The notes under the pieces are model-generated. The model saw only the letters and a list, made by a program, of their open reading frames with translations, had not been told where the DNA came from and made no database searches. Positions 56,346 to 64,000 of a stretch of DNA of 64,000 nucleotides are shown here, in pieces (the stretch's first letter is position 1; the number at the start of each line of letters is the position of its first letter). Both the position numbers and the translations under genes were made by a program. This stretch comes from Branchinecta lynchi (Eukaryota > Arthropoda > Branchiopoda > Anostraca > Branchinectidae), in assembly GCA_023053575.1 (NCBI GenBank), contig JAKZAP010000022.1:11326518-11390517 (forward strand), in the 5' to 3' direction.

Positions 56346-57257
56346 GTATCCCGTAGCGTCCAGTCCCGCTATACGAGTTACGCTAGTAGTAACATGGAGT
56401 GGCAACAGTTACTACTATATGCTACTAAAACTCCATGAAACTAAATCTCGAGTATTTTTCGTCGGGTAGCCAATAAGATCCTTGGAAGCAATGAGTGGGA
56501 GGCTGGTCCGCCTGGAAAAGAGCCAAACATGGAAAATACAAGAATCAGCGTAATGTCATGACGGTGGGTAGTAGTTCTCTTGAAATGTAATAACAATTTT
56601 TTTTTCATATTTTTTTTTTGAGGCTACTGGTCAATTTCTTGCCGCCGTAGCAGCCAATACGATTTTTTATTTGTTCTGTGGTTGCTTTCGGTTCAGGCCG
56701 TATACCCTTTATACGGACTTTCGATGACACGGTTTTCATAATTCATTTATCTCTGGTTTTAAAGTTTTTACACTAAATATAAGTCAGACACTCCAATCAA
56801 ATATGTTGACAGCCGGATCGAATTTCCTGGATGAAACAACAGGCCAGAAAATCAATTAACACGCGAATAAAATGCTTTTCCTGATCTTCGCTTTCATGTT
56901 AAATGCTCCGTAACCATTTTGAAGACCGCACGACTCGACACTAAACCACAACTTAAATCAGAGCTAAGTATCAGTAAGAGGATTAATGAATTTGGTGTTC
57001 AGTGTTGTGTGTACATCTTTCGCGCCTATATTTTCGAACCGGTTATCGCGCTGCTGTGCGATTTGAGCGCCCCCACCCGCGCGCTGTCATTTGTTCTTTG
57101 CCTATTGCGCATCCGTTTTTTGAGTGCCATTTGTAGATTAAGTAATAATAATAATCCAAATCACTCTTCTTGTGCGCCTTTATTATCCCGCCGACGTTTT
57201 TGCGCCGCCATGCAATTTGTGCGCTGCCTTGAGTACTCCGCCACTTGCGTGCCCATA

Positions 57258-57642
57258 GTTGTGTTTTTGCAGATATCATGGTATCTGTTACCACGGTAAC
57301 TGAATCTGCAATTAGTCGTTTTTGCAGTTACCGTGGTATCTGATACACGGTTGCTCTGCAAAAACGACTACTCCCGAAATTACACTTTTCGAAGTCATCC
57401 CAAAAGCAAAACTGATATCCAGTTACGTCAGTAAGTGCTAAACTTCTTTCTCACCAAACTGACAAAATGTGATGAAAGTGAGATGACATTTCAGATACCA
57501 CGGTCGGACCAACCACGATAACTGGCCAGATACCAGTAAAACTGCAAAAACGCCTTTCGACCGTGGTATCAGGTATCACGATAACTGCAAAAACGACTTT
57601 AGACCGTGGTATCATCTACCATGGTATCTGCAAAAACGCAAC
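57258..57642. mobile_element. Family C MITE, complete
   Basis: GTTGTGTTTTTGCAGATATC at left, ATACCATGGTATCTGCAAAA and ACGCAAC at right, TA on both sides (57256-57257, 57643-57644). Orientation opposite to 27863-28257 by the central segment. Confidence 0.85.
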
Positions 57643-57749
57643 TAGTGCTCTTGATGTGTCTTGACGTGTTGTGAAAAATCGCCGTGTGCCCAACGAATAA
57701 CAGCAACGTCATGTTGTTGATTGGTGCGCACTGGATTTGAATCTATTTA

Positions 57750-59809
57750 GGGTTCGTTCCAGCTCCTCTCCGTAGTTACTTCGGAGTAACTACGCGTGAC
57801 GTCACAAATTAACTACAACCTGGAACGGTCGAAGTAACTACGGGACGAGTTAACGCGTGTTTCTTGAATGCAAGAAAAAAAATTGGTTGTTTTTGCTGCA
57901 TAAGAACGGCTTGATTATTTTGAAACAGATTCTTCAAGTGAAGGAGAAGAGGAGCCAGTGCTTCGGGCTTCTAAATGGAGCTATGTCATTGCTTATGCCC
58001 GTTAATTCTTTGTCTCTATTCCGGTTGCGTCTTTTTGGTCGCTAAATCGTTATTTTCCGACATGATTGTTTCCTAGCCGGATTCACAACAGTCTTTCTTA
58101 TTCCCGTGCAAATTTTTTAGCGCAATGTTTGGCCCTTATCAGGAATGGAACGCCCAAGATTCTAGAATCTAGAACCCAATGATGTCAAAGGGGGTTAACA
58201 AGGCTCATTAAATAAATTTTTAGCCTCTTCTCTTACAGTATATACAGTAAAATAAAAAATACTAATAATACAAAGCAATGGAAAAGGCTTTCGCCTCTCA
58301 ATAACTCTGAGAATTTTAATATATGTTATTAGTCATTCGAAACTTAATAAATTATAGTGGAAAAATTCCCATCTGAAATTGCCAATCTGAAATTCATTCC
58401 TGTCACAGTCCCATTCAAGTTACCAGACCGACCGGTAAACCATCAACGAGGTTACTAGAATTGTTTTTGTTTTTTTGGTTAATCAGCGAATCGTATTTGA
58501 CCAGAAGCTAAAGGCCAAGTTCAGCTGACTATCACACAATAATGTCCTGTTTACTTTAGCAATTATACCTTGTCTCACTTTTCTGCCCCGAGTTCACCTC
58601 TCGCGACGGCTCTTTGAAAGTGAAAGTGCTAAAGACGGTCGGGTACTGGGTTCGTTCCAGCTCGCCCCGAAAGTTACTAAATAGTTACTTTTCAGTCACT
58701 TTCACCGTTCCAGCTTGTCAAAAAGTTTACGGGGAGCACAAGGAAGAGTGTTACTTCGAAGTAACTTTTTGTAGAGATAGTACCCGACCGTCTTTAGCAC
58801 TTTCACTTTCAAAGAGCCGTCGCGAGAGGTGAACTCGGGGCAGAAAAGTGAGACAAGGTATAATTGCTAAAGTAAACAGGACATTATTGTGTGATAGTCA
58901 GCTGAACTTGGCCTTTAGCTTCTGGTCAAATACGATTCGCTGATTAACCAAAAAAACAAAAACAATTCTAGTAACCTCGTTGATGGTTTACCGGTCGGTC
59001 TGGTAACTTGAATGGGACTGTGACAGGAATGAATTTCAGATTGGCAATTTCAGATGGGAATTTTTCCACTATAATTTATTAAGTTTCGAATGACTAATAA
59101 CATATATTAAAATTCTCAGAGTTATTGAGAGGCGAAAGCCTTTTCCATTGCTTTGTATTATTAGTATTTTTTATTTTACTGTATATACTGTAAGAGAAGA
59201 GGCTAAAAATTTATTTAATGAGCCTTGTTAACCCCCTTTGACATCATTGGGTTCTAGATTCTAGAATCTTGGGCGTTCCATTCCTGATAAGGGCCAAACA
59301 TTGCGCTAAAAAATTTGCACGGGAATAAGAAAGACTGTTGTGAATCCGGCTAGGAAACAATCATGTCGGAAAATAACGATTTAGCGACCAAAAAGACGCA
59401 ACCGGAATAGAGACAAAGAATTAACGGGCATAAGCAATGACATAGCTCCATTTAAAAGCCCGAAGCACTGGCTCCTCTTCTCCTTCACTTGAAGAATCTG
59501 TTTCAAAATAATCAAGCCGTTCTTATGCAGCAAAAACAACCAATTTTTTTTCTTGCATTCAAGAAACACGCGTTAACTCGTCCCGTAGTTACTTCGACCG
59601 TTCCAGGTTGTAGTTAATTTGTGACGTCACGCGTAGTTACTCCGAAGTAACTACGGAGAGGAGCTGGAACGAACCCACTATCTTTACAAAAAGTTACTTC
59701 GAAGTAACACTCTTCCTTGTGCTCCCCGTAACTTTTTGACAAGCTGGAACGGTGAAAGTGACTGAAAAGTAACTATTTAGTAACTTTCGGGGCGAGCTGG
59801 AACGAACCC
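57750..59809. mobile_element. Self-nested PIF/Harbinger-like element forming a 2-kb palindrome
   Basis: Outer ends GGGTTCGTTCCAGCTC and GAGCTGGAACGAACCC with TTA on both sides (57747-57749, 59810-59812). Arms 57750-58647 and 58779-59676 (898 bp each) are reverse complements with almost no change; I noticed one substitution near 57972/59454. 58648-58778 is repeated inverted at 59677-59809. No full transposase; a short acidic frame is broken. Confidence 0.88.
58648..59676. mobile_element. Inner inserted copy (1029 bp)
   Basis: Has both terminal repeats (GGGTTCGTTCCAGCTCGCCC and GAGGAGCTGGAACGAACCC) and is flanked by ACT at 58645-58647 and 59677-59679. Removing it with one ACT rejoins GGTCGGGTACT with ATCTTTACAAAAAGTTAC, which equals the corresponding continuous stretch of the inner copy itself (complement of 58760-58790). 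Thus it is an intact copy inserted in reverse into its own kind. Confidence 0.87.
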
Positions 59810-60559
59810 TTAGAGAGTTTGTTTGGGTGACGTTTCTTGTTCTTCCCGGGGTTCATTGTCATGTTTCGGACTTGGTATTTAATCCCGTTGTGCAGGAAAG
59901 AAAGAATGGGGGTGGATAGAAGAAGTGGAATAGGAAAGATATGTCAAAAAAATGAGAACAGGATATATGGTAAAGTGTAACGTGATTCAGATGCAGATAG
60001 AGTTTTACTCGAGCTGCAGACAGCTGCAGTTCTTTTCAAATTCAAATTCGTTTATTTCTATGATACCTTTTAACAAAAATAGTGGTGGATCGTTATACAT
60101 GGTCGACATAGTCATAAATAACCACTTATATGTTACAATTATACAATTTTAAAACACAATCGAATAACAAACATATTTACAAAACATGTCAATTTAAAAT
60201 TCATAATTCACAATTTACCAATTCTTCACGAAGTTACAGCATACCGGTAAAAGGATGGATGGATTAAGTGTTAGGTGTTGATCAGACCTGCTTGCATGTC
60301 TTATTTTTCACACCTTCATATTATTCGTGTTAACCAAAACTGGAAAGTAAACAAAACGGTTGTTGCGACAAGAATTGCAGAAATAACAAAATTGTTCTTA
60401 TCTGTTTTTGCTCGCAAATCACGAAAGGCAAAGTAGCGTAGTATGAGTAGGCCTACACACTGGGAAAAGAGAAAGAAGGTTGCGGTAACAACCAAGATTT
60501 GGTATATGGCGTTAAAGTATCTACCGTACCTACACTGACAATGCAGCCTACTTCAGCGA

Positions 60560-60900
60560 TTGCATTCATTAATTTTAAACATGGATACCCAAATTTTGTA
60601 TGTTACATTCTATAAGGCGTTGAGGATTTCTCACTAATCTTTGCACTTGCCGCGATTCATTATTTTCCGTGCGCATTCTCCTCCCGAGCAGTGTCCGCGC
60701 ATTATTCTACTGGTGGATAAAACCGGTTATCTGAATTTTGCCGAGTTTTTGTTAAAAGTCAGTGGGCCCGGGAAAAGGCTTCATACAGTCAAAGGCGTGG
60801 CTAATTTATTAAGAGCAGAAGTTCTTTAGTTCTACAGTATTCAAATAGTTTCAAATATTGGAACATAAACGTTAATTAATGCGAGGTGAGCTTTAAAAAA
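60560..60900 (+). repeat. Family I repeat, diverged copy
   Basis: CAGCCTACTTCAGCGATTGC, TATGTTACATTCTATAAGGC, GCCGAGTTTTTGTTAAAAGT, AAAGGCTTCATACAGTC and AATGCGAGGTGAGCTTTAAA parallel 10440-10995. Confidence 0.5.
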
Positions 60901-61405
60901 AAAAAATGCCTCTAATTGTGCGCGTTTCCACATTTTGTGATATTAGTGCTTCCGCTCTTAGGGTACGAGAATCCAATATTAATTTATTTTTAAATAAAAA
61001 TAGAATGTAAACAAGGGAAGAAAAGGGATGTAAACGCCGTGACGCAGAATCTTGATAATATGTTGAATTAAAAAATCATATTCACAAGATGTGATGGAGC
61101 CATTACCACCTTGCAGCGTCATACGCCCTAAACTGAGAGAACAGGATCAGGATTTCCCGACCGGATTTCCTGCACTTTCATCATCGATTTGAAGCAAAAA
61201 ATTCCGGGCAGGAATTCCGGCACGGGAGTTTCCGATCCTGATCATGTGTTCGCACTATTAGCCATTCAAGGGATCGCTGCGCTGTCGACACCGCGTATTC
61301 TATTTTATGTGCTGATTCATTTTTGTATCAGTTGCTAACTGGGACTCGACAATTAAACATAGCTGTAGTTTGCTGTATACAGTAGAACTTGTAGACTGAA
61401 GGTTC

Positions 61406-61493
61406 GGCATCACACAAACCCAGTGGTTGGAGCGTTTGCAATTGACACGGGTGCAAATCCCACCTGCGCAGTGTTTTGTCTTCAGTTCACTAC
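61406..61493 (+). mobile_element. tRNA-derived SINE copy 2
   Basis: A-box-like CAGTGGTTGGAGCG, B-box-like GGGTGCAAATCCC (61449-61461), then TTTTGTCTTCAGTTCACTAC, the same body as the 12.9-kb copy. The tRNA-like head is diverged between the two. Confidence 0.65.
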
Positions 61494-61895
61494 GTAGACT
61501 CGTACTAATTTTTTTGTTTAATGCCATTCATTTTCTGTTTTTCAGTGATAGTATTAAATATGAAGCCCTTTCTTTTTGTAATTACGACAATAAGTGTCTT
61601 CTGCCAAACAGCATAAACAAATCTGTTCAAAAGGCGTGAAACGGATTCATTAGATTTATACAAAGAAAACCGCAGCTTCCAAGAGAAGAAGAAAGTATTT
61701 CACAGATCAGGGGCGCAACTGGTTTATTTTGGCATTTTCTTCGATTTCTTGAATTGGACTTTTTTCTTCGGCTTTTTCTTTAATTTTTGAATGGAGCTCT
61801 TCTGGTGGTCAAGGATGGGAAAAGGCGGATGATTCAGCCAATCGGGAGGCCATGAGCCGTAAAAGGATTGATGCGTCCTGTTACTATGTCCAAAA

Positions 61896-62090
61896 CAAGC
61901 CGGTGCTCCTCAGTAAGATTGAGAAAACGTCGCCCTAACGACTCAAATTCAACAACTCAAATCCCGTGTCAACCAATCACGGGGATCGTTAGGGATAGTT
62001 GTGGTGCCACTTCCGGCTCTTCCGAGGTACACGGCGATTTTGCATCGGTAAGGAGAGTTAGTCATCAAGAGTATTCTTGGGTGTTGCTTC
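61896..62090 (+). repeat. Family H repeat, diverged copy
   Basis: CTCCTCAGTAAGATTGAG, CTAACGACTCAAATTCAACA, AATCACGGGGATCGTTAGGG, GTAAGGAGAGTTAGTCATCA. Confidence 0.55.
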
Positions 62091-62770
62091 GTTCTGTCGG
62101 TGAACGAAATGGGAAAACGTTTATGATTGAAGTCTCCTGGGTAGGAGATTCCCCTGCTCAGGAGAATTTCCCAAAAATCTGGTGCCCAACCTTATGGGCA
62201 TTCCACAGCATTTTTTTTTTCCGCACGGACCATTAACATTGTTATCAGTTCATGATGCTAATTAAGGCTTTTATTCCGCCAAAGTTACGATATATAAATA
62301 AATAGACATAGAAAGTCTGTTCGCTTACAATTCCGGCGTTACCTGGTCCTACAATAAATGGCTATATAACATTGAAATAAAATAAAAGGTTACATATAAG
62401 AAATAGAAACCAAAACGAAAATGATCTGTAAACCTCATCACTTTGTGCAAACAGTATAAATAAGAAAAATACAATACCTAACAAACATTGAAGTAAATAA
62501 TACACGTGGTAGTTCCATTTACTAGAAATCACAGGATAAACATTCACAGGTGAAGCTGTTTATGAAAACCCAACTTTAAAAAAAATTATTCCGCCAGATT
62601 ATGTTTATAAATTAAGATGAAACAAAAAAATCAAGGCTCGGATTGACAAAAACACACCGTTTTTGCGTAAACCATAAACTCTGTGTTCATGCTCTCTGCC
62701 GGTAGTATATTATTATTTATGTGTGTAATTAAGAAGTAAGTAAGTAATTTATATATAACCCGCCATTTGA

Positions 62771-63100
62771 ACAAGACCAAAGGTTGCAGTGGGATCCCAA
62801 AAATTCAATATCTGATCCAGATAATTGGGACTTGTCTTCCCCGGATCCAGTCTTTGGCAGACTCCTTGAACATTTTTACTATAAAATTCAGAAATAAACA
62901 AGACTAAATCGCTAATCATCTGAGAAAACCAAGTTCAGATATTGACTCAGCATGTGTTTCCTCCTGCCATTTCTGCCAATTTCCCGGTTTCGGCCGAATT
63001 CCGGAACTACTTGTCCGACAAAAAAAGAAAGCTCAAAAACGAACTCAGACTATCTTCTTTCCCCAATACTGAACATGTAACCAACTTCAAATAAAATTTA
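62771..63100 (-). mobile_element. Family A element, right-truncated
   Basis: ACAAGACCAAAGGTTGCAGT, GGGATCCCAAAAATTCAATA, then one core unit (GCCGAATTCCGGAACTACTT). It breaks off and joins the G-tract MITE. Its left end lies directly against the T tail (GGCGGGTTATATATAAATT complement) at 62725-62770. Confidence 0.72.
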
Positions 63101-63104
63101 ATTC

Positions 63105-63198
63105 AGATCTGAGGGAAAAGATTATAAAAATGAGTATTTTTGTGTTTTTCGGGGGGAGGGGGGTTCAACCCCCTAACCCCCCTGGATACGGCCTTGCA
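63105..63198 (+). mobile_element. G-tract MITE (family P1), left-truncated
   Basis: CAGATCTGAGGGAAAAGATT, TTTTTCGGGGGGAGGGGGG, TTCAACCCCCTAACCCCCC, TGGATACGGCCTTG. Confidence 0.7.
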
Positions 63199-63733
63199 TT
63201 TCTTCCCCATTGTTCTGCTTTAAAAAGCATATAATTGTATAGTTTAATTATAGGAGCAAAGAAGTTGACTGGTTCTTTATTCACAATTTAAGTACTCAGT
63301 AGCCTTACTGACAAGCATAGTTTCACTCGTCGTATTTCAGCCTCGACTCTGTCTATTGTGCGAAGTGCGATCTGTTCTTCCACCATAATTGCAATTAAGA
63401 TTTTATATGCTGACAAGTGACAACTAGGCAGGTGTCTAACCGTATAGTCTCAGTGAACCAGTTTTCACAGATTAAGCCGACAATCGACACCGTATCCGGT
63501 ATTTTCGTGGCCTCAAAAGGCTCTATCATTGCTGGTCTCTTTCAGGTCAAAGGAAACTATCTAGCTCCCTTGTGGAATTATAAGCTTCTAAAATCCCGAC
63601 CTTTCTCCATTGTTTCTACGAATTTTTAGCCTTTTTCGGCCAAGCCGACTTTTGCACGTTACGCAACTAATTTTGCCAGAAGCTGCAACGTCCGCTGAAA
63701 ACTCTTTCAGAAATAAGGATATGAGAATCTTCT

Positions 63734-64000
63734 GTTTTTGGGATCCCAAAACGTAAGTGGAGGGATACCTATGACATCGCAAAAGTTGTCCGTCTGTCCG
63801 TCCGTCTGTAAGCACGATAACTCTCGAAGGGAATGAGATATTTTGATGAAACTTGGTGTGAGGATTCGTTGGGTCGCCGGACCAGTCAAGTTCGTAGATG
63901 GGCTTTGTAGCCCTACATTTAGGGGTGGGGGAGGGGGTTCAGATTAAGGGGCAAACAAAATATTTTGAAACAGCTAATGTGATAGTCGATTATGGAGTAA
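63734..64000 (+). mobile_element. Family A element, cut by the window edge
   Basis: GTTTTTGGGATCCCAAAACG, GTCCGTCTGTCCGTCCGTCT, AACTCTCGAAGGGAATGAGA, up to GATTATGGAGTAA at 64000; the tandem core should follow outside the window. The left part is very similar to 48289-48560. Confidence 0.8.

Noticed and set aside
57043..57250. CpG-rich promoter
   Set aside because: GCGC-rich but short, without box elements or a following gene; it runs directly into MITE C.
57857..58045. 62-codon frame repeated identically at 59381-59569 on the other strand
   Set aside because: Both are the same DNA in the two arms of the palindrome; no family motif, and a different frame there looks like a broken remnant instead.

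Overview
This is a gene-poor, repeat-dominated stretch of eukaryotic, almost certainly metazoan (invertebrate-like), nuclear DNA. No long host open reading frame, no operon-like spacing and no bacterial signals are visible. Coding traces that can be recognised are decayed non-LTR retrotransposon (LINE) fragments: an APE endonuclease, a reverse transcriptase with a YADD box, and two kinds of ORF2 C-terminus. The rest is AT-rich unique DNA interspersed with many families of short non-autonomous DNA transposons (MITEs), foldback elements, tandem-repeat elements, tRNA-derived SINE copies and low-complexity tracts. The species cannot be named from the sequence alone.

Layout. 0.5-1.9 kb: repeat fragments and a family B element. 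2.9-7.5 kb: two LINE copies in tandem on the minus strand; the larger is broken by three nested transposons (a foldback element with an 8/9-matched 9-bp target duplication, a hAT-like MITE with a perfect 8-bp duplication, and a G-tract MITE). 8.2-11.4 kb: family A elements inserted in or abutting other repeats. 12.9-15.9 kb: a SINE, a 195-bp duplication, a nearly G-free tract and a diverged relative of family A. 16.0-19.8 kb: a cluster of family B elements in both orientations with insertions. 20.6-22.1 kb: a complete 1.4-kb family A element with 137-bp tandem units; a second complete copy lies inverted at 48.3-49.7 kb. 22.8-37.8 kb: MITE families C, D, E, F, G and the G-tract MITE, several nested. 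38.7-49.7 kb: more family A and B copies and a 455-bp inverted repeat pair (R). 50-56 kb: LINE 3' end, nested foldback MITE D, family A. 57.2-59.8 kb: MITE C followed by a 2060-bp near-perfect palindrome, which I resolve as one 1.03-kb PIF/Harbinger-like element inserted in opposite orientation into another copy of itself. 60-64 kb: SINE, H repeat, family A ends.

The biology here is transposon ecology rather than host pathways. Target-site duplications of 2 (TA), 3 (TTA), 8 and 9 bp can be read directly, so at least four cut-and-paste transposase types seem to have mobilised small elements here, plus a rolling-circle-like type (families A and B, no duplication seen) and two LINE types. All family letters (A to T) are labels used only in this annotation.
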